A stretch of DNA of 64,000 nt, taken from the NCBI RefSeq assembly GCF_020216025.1, contig NZ_JAIWNC010000001.1, positions 124,001 to 188,000 of the forward strand, given 5' to 3'. The position numbers and the translations under genes were made by a program. The notes under the pieces are model-generated. The model was not told where the DNA came from. It did not search any database and saw only the letters and a program-made list of their open reading frames with translations. This DNA comes from Jidongwangia harbinensis. Lineage in GTDB: Bacteria > Actinomycetota > Actinomycetes > Mycobacteriales > Micromonosporaceae. Positions 31,670-41,523 of this stretch are shown here, piece by piece; the stretch's first letter is position 1; the number at the start of each line of letters is the position of its first letter.

Positions 31670-33382
31670 TCAGCAGTCCGGACGGCAGGCCCGCCGGCCG
31701 ATCGCGTCGAGGATGACCTCACGGACGCGGAGCGGGGTGGGCGCCGAGTACATCTCTCCCCCGGTGGCCCGGCTCATCGTGGACAGGGCCGCCCGGTCGC
31801 TGTCCGGCCCGTAGGCGATGGTGGTGAGCCGCACCGGGCGCGCCGGGTCGTGCTCCGCCCGCAGGCTGTCCACCAGCCGGTCCAGGCCGATGCCGTGCCG
31901 GTCGTCGTTGCGGCCGTCGCTCAGCAGCACGACGGAGTTCGCCCGCGTCGGATCCCAATCCCGGCGTACCGCCCGGACCGCGGCCAGAGCGGTGTCGTAC
32001 AGCGCCGTTCCGCCGCCACGGACCGCCGTGACGCCGCCGAACGCCCGGGCCAGCCGCTCCCGGCCGACGGTGCCGTCGTCGTTGCGCCCGAGCGCGACGG
32101 TGGGCACCTCCTCGCGATGGTCTCGCTTTCCGTCGAGGTTGGTGGCGAACGTCCACAACCCGACTCTGGCCCCGTCCGGATAGAGCGCCAGACCGTTCAT
32201 CAGCACCTCGAGCGCCACTGCGAGCCGGGTCCGGCCGTTCGCACCCGGCACCGGTGTGGCCATCGAGCCGGAGACGTCCAGGACGACCAGCAGGCGCGAG
32301 CCGAGCGTGAGCGACCGGAGTGCCCGGGTGGCGTCGTCGATGCGCTCGGCATCCGGCGCGGGCCCGGTCGCCGGGCGCGCGGGCGCCACCGCGGGATCGG
32401 TGGCGAGGTCGGCGCCGGCCCGGCCGAGGGGGTCACGGAATCCGGCGGCGAGCAGTCGCCAGCGGCCGATCTCTCCGGTGAGTACGGCACGGAGCCGCTC
32501 CGCCTGCCGCCGCTGCGACTCCTCGTTGGAGAGCACGACATACGGGTAGTCGAAGGCGTGCCCCGGACCGGGCTGATAGGCCGCGACGACGCGGGACTGC
32601 GGGTGCTCCGCGTTGTGGCTCCACACCTGCTGCTCGGTCGCGGGCGCGGCGAGCCGGGGCCGGGGGCGCAGCGACGTCAGCAACTGATCGGCACGCTCGC
32701 TGCCGCGCGTGGCGGCGCGCAGGACCCGCGCGAGGGTCGCCCGGCCGTCGCGGTCTCCGGCAACGTCTGACTGCATGCCCAGAAGCACGCCCACGGTCGC
32801 CGCCGAGCGTCCCGGATCCGGCAGCACGAACCGCACCGGGCCGGCCGCGTCGCCGTCGTCGGGGACGAGCAGGTCGCCGAGTTCCGGTGTCCGGGACGGC
32901 CAGCCGAGACCCGCGGCGGTGCGCTCGGCGACCGCGACGACGATGGGCGAGCGCGCCACGGAGGGGTTGTTCGGCGGCAGGGCGCGGCCGGCCGGAGCCC
33001 GGCGGTTGACCCAGACCGAGGAGTCCGGAATCCAGACGTCCGGCCGGTCTCCACGCTCGTTGCGGATGACGTCGGCCACCTCCACCGCCGGGACCGCGGT
33101 CACCACGGGCCGCGGGCAGCCGCCGGCCGAGTCGTCGGATCCCGCGGCGCCGGCCAGGTCGGCCACCACGCCGGCGATCTCCGGCGCGGCGGCGACGTGC
33201 AGCGGGCGGGCGCCGGGGGCGCACCGGTGATCGTCACGGGCCTGCGCGTCCGCGCGCCAGATGCCGCCGGCCGCGACACCCGCGCCGACGCAGACCAGTA
33301 TTCCGGCGGCCACCGCGGCGCGGCGGCCGAGCCGATTCGGGTGCCGCCGATTCCCGGCGAGCACGATCTCCCGACCTGACAT
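31670..33382 (-). CDS. Membrane-anchored solute-binding-like plus VWA-domain protein
   Basis: 570 aa from the ATG at 33382 with GGGAGGA upstream. An N-terminal TM helix (AAVAAGILVCVGAGVAAGGIW, about 22-42) exports the rest. Residues 60-330 resemble a periplasmic-binding fold (VVADLAGAAG, RPDVWIPDSSVWVNRR, SPIVVAVAE). The C-terminal VWA domain (about 375-560) carries the MIDAS motif DVSGSM plus GGTALYDT and LLSDGRNDD. This combination is common in actinomycetes as a surface protein of unknown role. It is 37 bases upstream of the carboxyltransferase and likely in the same operon. Confidence 0.88.
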   Translation of the reverse strand: MSGREIVLAGNRRHPNRLGRRAAVAAGILVCVGAGVAAGGIWRADAQARDDHRCAPGARPLHVAAAPEIAGVVADLAGAAGSDDSAGGCPRPVVTAVPAVEVADVIRNERGDRPDVWIPDSSVWVNRRAPAGRALPPNNPSVARSPIVVAVAERTAAGLGWPSRTPELGDLLVPDDGDAAGPVRFVLPDPGRSAATVGVLLGMQSDVAGDRDGRATLARVLRAATRGSERADQLLTSLRPRPRLAAPATEQQVWSHNAEHPQSRVVAAYQPGPGHAFDYPYVVLSNEESQRRQAERLRAVLTGEIGRWRLLAAGFRDPLGRAGADLATDPAVAPARPATGPAPDAERIDDATRALRSLTLGSRLLVVLDVSGSMATPVPGANGRTRLAVALEVLMNGLALYPDGARVGLWTFATNLDGKRDHREEVPTVALGRNDDGTVGRERLARAFGGVTAVRGGGTALYDTALAAVRAVRRDWDPTRANSVVLLSDGRNDDRHGIGLDRLVDSLRAEHDPARPVRLTTIAYGPDSDRAALSTMSRATGGEMYSAPTPLRVREVILDAIGRRACRPDC

Positions 33383-33532
33383 GGCGGGTCCTCCCTGGAT
33401 CAGGAACCGGCCGACGCGGTTCACCACCCACGGAGACGGGAGTCCCGCCGACAAATACCGGCGGTATCACCTCAACGCCGCCGCACCTCCGGGGGTGGGT
33501 GCCGAGACACGGCCCCGGTGGAGGTGCGGGCG

Positions 33533-34801
33533 ATGGCTGTTCAGGAAAGCGTTGTGGTGACCGGCGTCGGCGCGCTCAGCCCGTTGGGCGGCGATGCCGG
33601 CGCGCTGTGGGACGCGCTGATGGCGGGCCGGTCCGGGGTGCGCCGGCTCGACGCCGGCTGGGCCGGTCAGGTGCCGGTCAGCCTGGCCGCGCCGGTGACC
33701 GCCGACCTGACGGACCGGCTCGGCCGGGTCCGCGCCCGGAGCCTGGACCGGGTACAGCAGATGGCACTGCTCGCGGCCGGCGAGGCCTGGTCCGACGCGG
33801 GCGCCCCGCTGGTGCCCCCGGAACGGTTCGCCGTGGTGTTCGGCTCGGGTGTGGGCGGCGTCATCACCCTGCTGAACCAGCATGACGTCCTGCGGGAGTC
33901 GGGATCGCGGCACATCTCGCCGCACAGCATCACCATGTTCATGCCCAACGGCGCCGCTACCGCGATCAGCCTGGCGCTCGGCGCTCGCGCCGCCGTCCAC
34001 ACCCCGGTCTCGGCGTGCGCGTCCGGTGCCGAGTCCATCGCCCTCGGCCTGGACGTCATCCGCACCGGACGGGCCGACGTGGTCGTCTGCGGCGGCGCGG
34101 AGGCGGCCATCCACCCGCTGCCCCTGGCCGCGTTCGACGCCATCCGGGCCCTGTCGCGGTATTCCGGCGCGCCCGAGGACGCCTCCCGCCCGTTCGACCG
34201 GGACCGGGACGGGTTCGTGCTGGGCGAGGGCGCGGGCGCGCTCGTCCTGGAGTCGGCGTCCCACGCGGCGGCGCGCGGGTGTCCGGCGTACGCCGAGCTG
34301 GCCGGCGCCGGGTACTCCGCCGACGCGTACCACGCGGTGCGGCCCGAACCGGGCGGCGACGGCGCGGCCCGCGCGATGCGTGCCGTCCTGCACGACGCCG
34401 GGGAGGACCCGGCCGCGGTGGTACACGTCAACGCCCATGCGACGGCCACCCCGCTGGGCGACCGCGCGGAGGCGGCCGCCCTCCGGGCCGTCCTTCCGGC
34501 CGCCGGCCGGGTTCCGGTCAGCGCCACGAAATCGATGACGGGTCACCTGCTCGGAGCCGCCGGCGCGGTGGAGGCGATCGTCACGGTGCTGTCGACGTGT
34601 GCCGGACGGGCGCCCGCGAGTCCCACGCTGCGCCGCCTCGACGACGACATCGACCTGGACGTCGTCCGGGACGGCCCGCGCACGCTGCGCCGCGGTCTGG
34701 CCCTGTCGAACTCGTTCGGGTTCGGCGGGCACAACGTCGCGCTCGCGTTCCGCCCGGCCGGCCCGCGCGGCCCGGAAAGATCCCTGCCGAACCGGTATTA
34801 G
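33533..34801 (+). CDS. Beta-ketoacyl synthase (FabF/KAS II-like)
   Basis: 422 aa from the ATG at 33533, with GGAGG (33520-33524) eight bases upstream. The thiolase-fold triad is complete: Cys162 in PVSACASGAES, His302 in HVNAHATATPLGD and His338 in KSMTGHLLGAAG. The second motif has Ala-Thr-Ala where most KAS II have Gly-Thr-Ser, a mild departure. It begins the plus-strand cluster of an alpha-oxoamine synthase, exporters and a methyltransferase. No acyl carrier protein is encoded here, so it must use a carrier from elsewhere. It probably extends or starts the acyl chain that the PLP enzyme then condenses with an amino acid. Confidence 0.92.
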   Translation: MAVQESVVVTGVGALSPLGGDAGALWDALMAGRSGVRRLDAGWAGQVPVSLAAPVTADLTDRLGRVRARSLDRVQQMALLAAGEAWSDAGAPLVPPERFAVVFGSGVGGVITLLNQHDVLRESGSRHISPHSITMFMPNGAATAISLALGARAAVHTPVSACASGAESIALGLDVIRTGRADVVVCGGAEAAIHPLPLAAFDAIRALSRYSGAPEDASRPFDRDRDGFVLGEGAGALVLESASHAAARGCPAYAELAGAGYSADAYHAVRPEPGGDGAARAMRAVLHDAGEDPAAVVHVNAHATATPLGDRAEAAALRAVLPAAGRVPVSATKSMTGHLLGAAGAVEAIVTVLSTCAGRAPASPTLRRLDDDIDLDVVRDGPRTLRRGLALSNSFGFGGHNVALAFRPAGPRGPERSLPNRY

Positions 34802-34827
34802 TCCGCCACCCGGGTGATCCGGAGAGC

Positions 34828-36027
34828 ATGGATATCTTCGACCGCGCCCGCTCGTTCGACCTCGCACACGGCGCGCGCCAAGCGGGACTGTACCCATACT
34901 TCACCGCTTTCGACGGTCCGGACGCGACGACGGCCCGGCTGACCACGGGCGAGGACGTGGTGATGTGCGGGTCGAACAACTACCTCGGGCTGACCGCGGA
35001 CCATCGCATCCGCGCGGCCGCCAAGGCCGCGATCGACCGGTACGGCACCTCCCGCACCGGCTCCCGGCTGCTCAACGGCAACACACCGCTGCACGACGAG
35101 TTGGAGCGGGAACTGGCCGACTTTCTCGGCATGCCGGCGGCGTTGGTGTTCGCGACCGGCTATCAGGCGAATCTCGGCGTGATCACCGGCTTGCTCGCCC
35201 GGGACGACGTCGTGCTCATCGATCGTGAGGCGCACGCCTCGATCTATGACGCGTGCAGCATGACGCCGGCGAAGGTGCGCCGGTTCCCGCACAACGACAT
35301 GGACGCCCTCCGGCGCCGGCTGGCCGCCTGCACGGCCGAGGCCAGCACCCTGGTGGTCGTCGACGGCGTGTACTCGATGGCCGGGGACCTGTGCCCGCTG
35401 CCCCAGCTGGTGGAGCTCTGTGGTGAGTACGGCGCCCGCCTGCTGGTGGACGACGCGCACGGACTCGGCGTGCTGGCCGAGGGCCGGGGCACGCCGGCGC
35501 ATTTCGGCCGGACGGCGGACGTCGACCTGCTCTCCATCACCTTCAGCAAGGCGCTGGCCTCGGTGGGCGGCGCGGTGCTCGGCTCGCCGGAGGTGATCGA
35601 ATACCTTCGGCACCACGCGCGGAGCCAGATCTTCAGCGCCGCCGCGCCGCCGGCCAACATCGCCGCTGCCCTCGCTGCCCTGGACGTCCTGCGCAATGAG
35701 CCGTGGCTGTGCGAGCAGGCGCTGGCCAACGCGCAGTTCGTGCAGGGCGAACTGCACGATCTGGGCTACCACACCGTGCCGTCCGAGACGCCGATCATCT
35801 GCGTGCCGACGCTCGACGTCACCGCGACCGTGCTGGCCTGGCGGGCCCTGCTGGACGAGGGCGTGTACGTCAACGCCATCCTGCCACCGGCCGCGTCACC
35901 GCGGCTGCGGCTGAGCTTCACCGCGACGCACAGCCCCGAGCAGCTCAAGAAGGCGGTTTCCGCGTTCGCCGCGGTCCGCAAGCTGCTGCCCGTCGGAGCG
36001 GCCGACGACCTGGCCGCGGCGTCATGA
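34828..36027 (+). CDS. PLP-dependent alpha-oxoamine synthase (KBL/AONS/CqsA-like)
   Basis: 399 aa starting at the ATG at 34828 (GGAGA upstream). Family motifs: SNNYLGLTADHRIRAAAKAAI, YGTSRTGSRLLNGNTPLHDELE, LLVDDAHGLGVLAEGRG and the PLP lysine Lys241 in SITFSKALASVGGAVLG. Members decarboxylatively condense an acyl-CoA/ACP with glycine, alanine or serine. They include BioF, serine palmitoyltransferase and the CqsA autoinducer synthase. No other biotin gene is present. With the adjacent ketosynthase and lipid exporter, a long-chain aminoketone or sphingoid-like product is more likely than biotin. Its stop overlaps the next start (ATGA). Confidence 0.9.
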   Translation: MDIFDRARSFDLAHGARQAGLYPYFTAFDGPDATTARLTTGEDVVMCGSNNYLGLTADHRIRAAAKAAIDRYGTSRTGSRLLNGNTPLHDELERELADFLGMPAALVFATGYQANLGVITGLLARDDVVLIDREAHASIYDACSMTPAKVRRFPHNDMDALRRRLAACTAEASTLVVVDGVYSMAGDLCPLPQLVELCGEYGARLLVDDAHGLGVLAEGRGTPAHFGRTADVDLLSITFSKALASVGGAVLGSPEVIEYLRHHARSQIFSAAAPPANIAAALAALDVLRNEPWLCEQALANAQFVQGELHDLGYHTVPSETPIICVPTLDVTATVLAWRALLDEGVYVNAILPPAASPRLRLSFTATHSPEQLKKAVSAFAAVRKLLPVGAADDLAAAS

Positions 36028-37253
36028 CGTCGATCGCGCCGGCGTCGCGCCGGCCGAACCTGATACTCGCGCTGGTATGTCAGGCGCTGTTCGTCGACTC
36101 GCTGCTGTACAGCGTCGCCGTGCCGGTCCTGCCCGGATACTCCCAGCGGCTCGGCGCGTCGGACTGGGCGATCGGCCTGCTGTTCGGCGCGTACGCGATC
36201 GGGCTGCTGGTGGCCTCGCCCGTGGCGGGCGCGGTGGTCGACCGGGTCGGCTTCCGCGTGCCGATGGTCGTGGGTTCGTTCGGCATCGCCGCGGCGACCC
36301 TGGTCTTCGCGCTCGGCGACCGGTACGAGTTGCTGTTGTCCGCCCGGATGATGCAGGGAGTCGGTGCCGCCGTGGTCTGGACGGCCGGGGTGGCGCTGAT
36401 CGCCGACGTGGTCCCGGCGCGGCGGCTGGGCAGCGCGATGGGCGCGGCGATGGCCGTCACCTCGATCGGGCTGATTGTCGGACCGCCGCTGGGTGGCCTG
36501 ATGGTCGAAGGGTTCGGACGGTCGGCGCCGTTTCTCACCACCGCGGCGGCGGCCCTGGTCAACGCCGTCCTGCAACTCGTCGTGCTGCCCACCGGGACGA
36601 CGACCCGGCGCCGCGCACCGGGGCTGCCGTCGCTGCTGACCTACCGACCGGCGCTGATGGTGGCCGCGGCCGTGGCGCTCGGGTCGGCGGCGCTCACGTT
36701 CCTCGAACCCACCCTGCCGCTCGATCTCACCGTCCGGCTCGGGACCGGTGTGGCGGGAATCGGCATGGCGTTCGGCGTGGCGACCCTGCTGCATTCGGCG
36801 AGCGCGGTCGGCGTCGGCTGGCTGTCCGGACGGATCCGTTATCCGGTGCTCGCCGGCGCCGGCCTGATCCTGGCGGGTGCGGCGTTGCCGACACTGGTGC
36901 TGGCGAGCTCGCTGTACACGGTCACGCTCGGGCTCTGCGTGGTCGCCGTCGGACTGACCTTTGTCGTCGTACCGGCGCTGCCGGAACTCGCCGGTTACAG
37001 CGACCGGACCGGGGCGGGTCGCGGCGCGACCTATGCCCTGTTCAACGCCGCCTATGCCGTCGGCATGCTGGTGGGCCCGGTGGCCGGGGGTGTCGGGCTC
37101 AGCCTGGGCCGCGCCACGACCGTGTACGCGGCTGCCGGTATCACGGTCGCGATCGGCGGGTTCCTGGTCCTGGTCGAGGCCGCCGTCCCGTCGAATGCAC
37201 GTCTCCTGCGCGTCGGCTCGGCGCGCTCCGGCCTTTCCCAGAACGAGGAGTGA
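36024..37253 (+). CDS. Major facilitator superfamily exporter
   Basis: 409 aa, 12 TM helices. The MFS motif between helices 2 and 3 reads GAVVDRVGFRVP, and helix 4-5 has GVGAAVVWTAGVALIADVVPARRLGSAMG with the antiporter-type Pro/Gly pattern (LIVGPPLGG). This points to a DHA1-type drug or metabolite exporter. The ATG at 36024 overlaps the stop of the PLP enzyme, so expression is coupled. It likely exports the product of the cluster or protects the producer. Confidence 0.9.
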   Translation: MTSIAPASRRPNLILALVCQALFVDSLLYSVAVPVLPGYSQRLGASDWAIGLLFGAYAIGLLVASPVAGAVVDRVGFRVPMVVGSFGIAAATLVFALGDRYELLLSARMMQGVGAAVVWTAGVALIADVVPARRLGSAMGAAMAVTSIGLIVGPPLGGLMVEGFGRSAPFLTTAAAALVNAVLQLVVLPTGTTTRRRAPGLPSLLTYRPALMVAAAVALGSAALTFLEPTLPLDLTVRLGTGVAGIGMAFGVATLLHSASAVGVGWLSGRIRYPVLAGAGLILAGAALPTLVLASSLYTVTLGLCVVAVGLTFVVVPALPELAGYSDRTGAGRGATYALFNAAYAVGMLVGPVAGGVGLSLGRATTVYAAAGITVAIGGFLVLVEAAVPSNARLLRVGSARSGLSQNEE

Positions 37254-37255
37254 TC

Positions 37256-38212
37256 ATGCCAACGACCAAGCTGGTGCTTCGGGCAGCGGAACTCTACCTG
37301 CGCGGCAGGCGCGCGGACCCGATCCCGGACTACGACCAGGCCAGTACGGGCTACGACGACTATTTCAGCGACGTCATGGGCCCGCACGGCATCGGCGCGC
37401 TCGACGAACTGCCGATCCGGCCCGGCGACCGGGTGGTGGAGCTGGCCTGCGGCACCGGGTACGTCACCGAGGCGGTGGCCAGGCGCCTCGGCGGAGCGGG
37501 CGCCATCCGGGCAGTGGACATGTCCGGTGGCATGCTCGCGGTGGCCCGCGACCGGTTGGACAAGTTTCGTGACTTAGACATAAGTCTCGAACAGGACGAT
37601 ATGCTGGCGTTCATCAAGCGGCAGGAAGACGCCAGCGCCGACGTCGTGGTCTGCGCCTGGGCGGTCTGCTACTCCCACCCGGCCCGGATCCTGCGACAGG
37701 TCGCCCGGATTCTGCGTCCCGATGGGCACGTGGTCATCATCGAAACCAAGGCGGACGCCCTCGACACGCTGCGCCACGCGCTGGAAGCGGTGCTGGCGAA
37801 GGACCCGTCGATGATGACGCGGGTGGTCCACGTGTCCCTGCCCAGCGGCCCGCAGGTGCTGCGTCGCTGGTTCGACCGGGCCGGCCTGCGGCCGCGGGTG
37901 CTGCGCGAGGGCGCGCAGGCGCTGCCCTGGGACACCGCCGAGCAGATGGTCGAGTGGGTGGAACGATCCGGGGCCGCGGCCGGCTTCCGGAACGCCGTCA
38001 AACCGTCCCGGCAGGACGAGGCGCGCGGCCTGCTGCACACCGAGCTGAGCAACCGCCTGACGGCCGATCCGGCGCTGCGGTTGCGGCACACGTTCGTGGT
38101 TGGCGTGGCCCAGCTGCCGTCCGGCCAGCCGCGGGGGCTGTCCGGAACCCGCCGGCCCGGTCGGCCAGCAGCAGAGGAGAATCTCCGTGACGAGCGTGCT
38201 GACCGGCGGTAA
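37256..38212 (+). CDS. SAM-dependent methyltransferase (UbiE/Methyltransf_11 type)
   Basis: 318 aa. Motif I is VVELACGTGYVTEAVA, followed by IRAVDMSGGMLAVARDRL and the post-motif ILRPDGHVVIIET, typical of UbiE-like C/O-methyltransferases. The N-terminal 50 residues and a C-terminal extension past residue 220 are probably for substrate. It starts three bases after the MFS stop and its end overlaps the MMPL gene by 26 bases, so it belongs to the lipid-type operon. It probably methylates the cluster product. Confidence 0.88.
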   Translation: MPTTKLVLRAAELYLRGRRADPIPDYDQASTGYDDYFSDVMGPHGIGALDELPIRPGDRVVELACGTGYVTEAVARRLGGAGAIRAVDMSGGMLAVARDRLDKFRDLDISLEQDDMLAFIKRQEDASADVVVCAWAVCYSHPARILRQVARILRPDGHVVIIETKADALDTLRHALEAVLAKDPSMMTRVVHVSLPSGPQVLRRWFDRAGLRPRVLREGAQALPWDTAEQMVEWVERSGAAAGFRNAVKPSRQDEARGLLHTELSNRLTADPALRLRHTFVVGVAQLPSGQPRGLSGTRRPGRPAAEENLRDERADRR

Positions 38213-40748
38213 CGGGCACCGGGGCGAGGCACCGCCCAACCGCTTCGACCGGGCCATGCTGGCCGGCGCCGGCTTCATCGTGCGATGGCACAAGGCCGTC
38301 ATCCTCGGCTGGCTGATGGTGATCGTCGGCGCTACCCCGTTCGCCCTCAAGATGCCGGACGTCCTGAACCAGCAGGGGGCGTCGAAGGTCGTGGCGGGCA
38401 CCGAGAGCGCGACGGCCGAGCGCCTCGCGACCGCGGCGTTCCCGCAACGATCCAGCCGCCAGGTCTTCGTCGTCGTCACGGCGTCCAATGTGTACGATCC
38501 CGCGGTCCGGCGGTTCCTCGCGGACCTCGACCGCAGGATCGCGGAGCGGATCGACACCGGCGAGTTCGTCGCGACCGTGTCGCCGTACACGGTGTACCGC
38601 GACATCACGGTCGCGTACCTGCGGCAGGCGCATACCGCGTTGCGCCGGCAGGCCGCCCGCCAGGCGCCCGCACCGGGCACCCTGGCGGCGGTGTGGCCGG
38701 CCGTCATCGACGGCGCGATCCGCGCCGGGCAGCTACCCGGTGAACTCCGCGCGCTGCTCACCCGGCTCGGCCCGGAGCTTCCCGACAACCTGGCCGGCGA
38801 GGCCGGCCGCTTCGCCGCCGCGACGAACTGGCTGCGCTTCCCGATCGCGGTGCCGCCGGAAACCGTCCGGTCGCTGATCTCCCGGGACGGCGACGCGAGC
38901 CTCGTCGCGGTGACCTTCGCCGACCGGCACGGACCGGATCCCGACGTGAGCTGGCTCCGCGAAACCGCCCGGGCGGGTGCGGGACAGTTCGGCAACGGTA
39001 CCGGTGGACCGATCACCGTCCACGTCACGGGCGAGCTGCCCCTCATCGCGGACACGTACGAACGGGCCGAGGCGGACAACACCGTGATGGAGGTGGCCGC
39101 CTACCTCGTCATCGGCGTGGTGCTCCTGCTCTTCTTCCGGGCGATCGTCCCGGCCGTCCTGACCATGGTGCTGGTCGGCGCGGCCACGAATGTGAGCCAG
39201 GCGGCGCTCTGGGTGCTCGGCCACCACGTCAGCCTCACCCAGTTCACGGTCACCATCATGACGTTCGTGATGCTGGGTGCCGGCGTGGACTACAGCATGT
39301 TGCTCTCCTCGCGCTATCGCCAGCAGCGGGTCGCGGGACTGCCCGCCCGAGAAGCGATCGTCAAGGCCACCGCGAGCGCCGGCGAGAGCGTGCTGCTGGC
39401 CTCGGCAGCGGTCATCATCGCCTTCGGCGTCGCCCTCCTGTCGCCGGTCGAATGGGTGCCGCCCCTGGGCTACGGCGGCCTGGTCGGCATCCCCATCATC
39501 TTCCTCGCGGTACTGACCCTGACGCCCAGCCTGATCGCCCTGCTGGGCGACCGGTTCTTCGCGCTGGGCCATCGACCGATCAGCGACCTCGAGAACGAGG
39601 GCGGCCTGGCCCGCCAGCTCCGCAGGCTGTCGGCGGTGTCGCAGCACCACCGCCGGTCCGTGACCGTGCTGTTCCTGCTGGCCACCATTCCGTTCGCGTG
39701 GATCACCGCGACCGCGTCGCTGAGCGCGGATCCGGTGGCGCTCAGCGCGGACACCGACTCGCGGGACGGCTCCGAGGTGGTGACCCGCGAGTGGGGCAAG
39801 AGCGAGGCCTTCCCCACCTTCGTCGTCGGCCGGGCCGACAGCGCGGTGGCCGACGGCCCCCGGTTGCAGCCGGCCGGATACGAACGCGTGCAGGACCTCG
39901 CGGAGCAGCTGGCCGCGGTGCCGGGCGTCCAGCGCGTCGACGCGATCACCCAACCGTTCGGCCGGAACTGGAGTCCCGCCGACGTCGGTGCGATGCCGGC
40001 CGACCTGCGCCGGGACTTCCTGTCCGACGAGGGGGTGCTGCGCCTGGTCGTCGTCCTGCGCGACGACCCGTACTCCGACTCCGCGCGGCGGGCGGTGGAC
40101 CAGGTCCGGTCCACGGTGGATCGGAGCCCGCTGGGCGACCTGGCGGTGGGTGGCTCGACCCTGGTCGACGACCAGTACGGCAAGGCACTCAGCCGCAGCT
40201 TCTGGCAACTGGTGCTGCTGGTCTCCGTCGCGGTGTCCCTGGTGCTGGTGGTCGCGCTCCGGTCGATCGCCATCCCGCTCCAGCTGGTGGCCACCATCAT
40301 GATCAGCAACGTCTGGGCGGTCGGCGTGACCGCGCTGGTCTTCGACCGGCTGCGCGGCGAGGCCCTCATCAACGATCTGCCGGTCTTTCTGGTCATCCTC
40401 ATGATGGGGCTGGGCATGGACTACGAGATCTTCCTGGTGACCCGCATCCGGGAACTGGTGAGGGAAGGCGCCGGCGACGAGGAATCGGTCGCCCGCGCGG
40501 TGGTCGACACCGGACGGGTGATCGCCGCCGCCGGGCTGGTGATGGCCGGCAGCCTCGGCGCCATGATGCTGTCGTCGACGCTCATGCTGCAGCAGTACGG
40601 CCTGGGCCTCGGCACCGCGGTGCTGCTCGACGCCACGCTGATCCGGATGCTGCTGGTGCCCGCCCTGTTGCTGCTGCTGCGCCGCTACAACTGGTGGATG
40701 CCACGACTCCGGCCGTGGCGGCGCCGCCCGCGCACGGCCACCGCCTGA
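38187..40748 (+). CDS. MMPL/RND-family lipid exporter
   Basis: 853 aa from a GTG at 38187 with AGAGGAGA upstream. Two halves each have one TM, a large extracellular domain and five more TMs. The first TM is KAVILGWLMVIVGATPFAL. The first half ends with VTIMTFVMLGAGVDYSMLLSSRYRQQ, the second with LVILMMGLGMDYEIFLVTRIREL, both showing the conserved G-x-x-x-D-Y of MMPL proteins that couples to protons. MMPLs export lipids, glycolipids and siderophores in actinobacteria. This strengthens the view that the cluster makes a lipophilic product. Confidence 0.93.
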   Translation: MTSVLTGGNGHRGEAPPNRFDRAMLAGAGFIVRWHKAVILGWLMVIVGATPFALKMPDVLNQQGASKVVAGTESATAERLATAAFPQRSSRQVFVVVTASNVYDPAVRRFLADLDRRIAERIDTGEFVATVSPYTVYRDITVAYLRQAHTALRRQAARQAPAPGTLAAVWPAVIDGAIRAGQLPGELRALLTRLGPELPDNLAGEAGRFAAATNWLRFPIAVPPETVRSLISRDGDASLVAVTFADRHGPDPDVSWLRETARAGAGQFGNGTGGPITVHVTGELPLIADTYERAEADNTVMEVAAYLVIGVVLLLFFRAIVPAVLTMVLVGAATNVSQAALWVLGHHVSLTQFTVTIMTFVMLGAGVDYSMLLSSRYRQQRVAGLPAREAIVKATASAGESVLLASAAVIIAFGVALLSPVEWVPPLGYGGLVGIPIIFLAVLTLTPSLIALLGDRFFALGHRPISDLENEGGLARQLRRLSAVSQHHRRSVTVLFLLATIPFAWITATASLSADPVALSADTDSRDGSEVVTREWGKSEAFPTFVVGRADSAVADGPRLQPAGYERVQDLAEQLAAVPGVQRVDAITQPFGRNWSPADVGAMPADLRRDFLSDEGVLRLVVVLRDDPYSDSARRAVDQVRSTVDRSPLGDLAVGGSTLVDDQYGKALSRSFWQLVLLVSVAVSLVLVVALRSIAIPLQLVATIMISNVWAVGVTALVFDRLRGEALINDLPVFLVILMMGLGMDYEIFLVTRIRELVREGAGDEESVARAVVDTGRVIAAAGLVMAGSLGAMMLSSTLMLQQYGLGLGTAVLLDATLIRMLLVPALLLLLRRYNWWMPRLRPWRRRPRTATA

Positions 40749-40762
40749 GGCCGGGTGCGGAC

Positions 40763-41452
40763 ATGACACCGGCCATCGGCTCCCGGTACGTGGCGGCCCC
40801 GCTGTCGACCGCGGGCGGGTGCTTCGCCGTCCTGGCGGCGACCCGGATCGGCGGTGCCTACACCGCTGTGCTCATGGTGCTCTCCATGGCTCTGACGCCG
40901 GCGGTGCTGCTCCTCGCGCCCCGCCCGGACTGGGGCGCGATGGGCGTGTGCCGCAGCCGCTCCCGTCCGGCCCTGGGCCTCGGCGTCGGCCTGGTGCTGA
41001 TCTCCTACGCGGTGGGTGTCATCGCGTCGTTCGCCGCCTTCGCCCGCACCGAGGACAACTGGCTGACCTGGATTCCCCGGTTGGCCGAGCAGCTCGTGCC
41101 CGGGCCGGTCGCGGTCCGGACCGCGGCGATGCTGGTCGTTCTCGGCATCGTCGTACCCGTGGCCGAGGAGCTGTGCTATCGAGGCTTCCTCTTCGACGCC
41201 GTCGGCAGGCGATTCGGCCCGCGCGCCGCTGTCGTCGTCACCAGTTGCGCCTGGACCGTCGTGCACCTCGGCGACTACGGGCTGAATCCGTACCACCCGA
41301 TGGTGATCGTCAGCAGCTTCGGCTCCATCTTCCTGATGGGTCTCGCCCTCGGAATCACCCGCCTGCTCACCGGCTCGGTGGCCGCCTGCGTCATCGCCCA
41401 GGGCGTCGCCAACGTGGCTCTCTTCTCCGGGCTCCTGGCCCTACCCGGCTAG
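40763..41452 (+). CDS. CPBP-family intramembrane glutamic protease (CAAX-like)
   Basis: 229 aa, about seven TM helices. The CPBP signature is VPVAEELCYRGFLFDAVGRRFG (EExxxR) near residue 135, followed by TSCAWTVVHLGDYG with the second-motif His. Related proteins (Rce1/PrsW-like) cleave membrane substrates or confer self-immunity to secreted peptides. It is 14 bases downstream of the MMPL gene and is the last gene of the operon, before a strong hairpin at 41524-41554. It could process or protect against the cluster product. Confidence 0.87.
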   Translation: MTPAIGSRYVAAPLSTAGGCFAVLAATRIGGAYTAVLMVLSMALTPAVLLLAPRPDWGAMGVCRSRSRPALGLGVGLVLISYAVGVIASFAAFARTEDNWLTWIPRLAEQLVPGPVAVRTAAMLVVLGIVVPVAEELCYRGFLFDAVGRRFGPRAAVVVTSCAWTVVHLGDYGLNPYHPMVIVSSFGSIFLMGLALGITRLLTGSVAACVIAQGVANVALFSGLLALPG

Positions 41453-41523
41453 GTTCCGTCCGGAGATCATCGCCGTAACTCTTCCACGATTGCTGCATCC
41501 ATCCGGACGGGTCCCCGCGAAGT

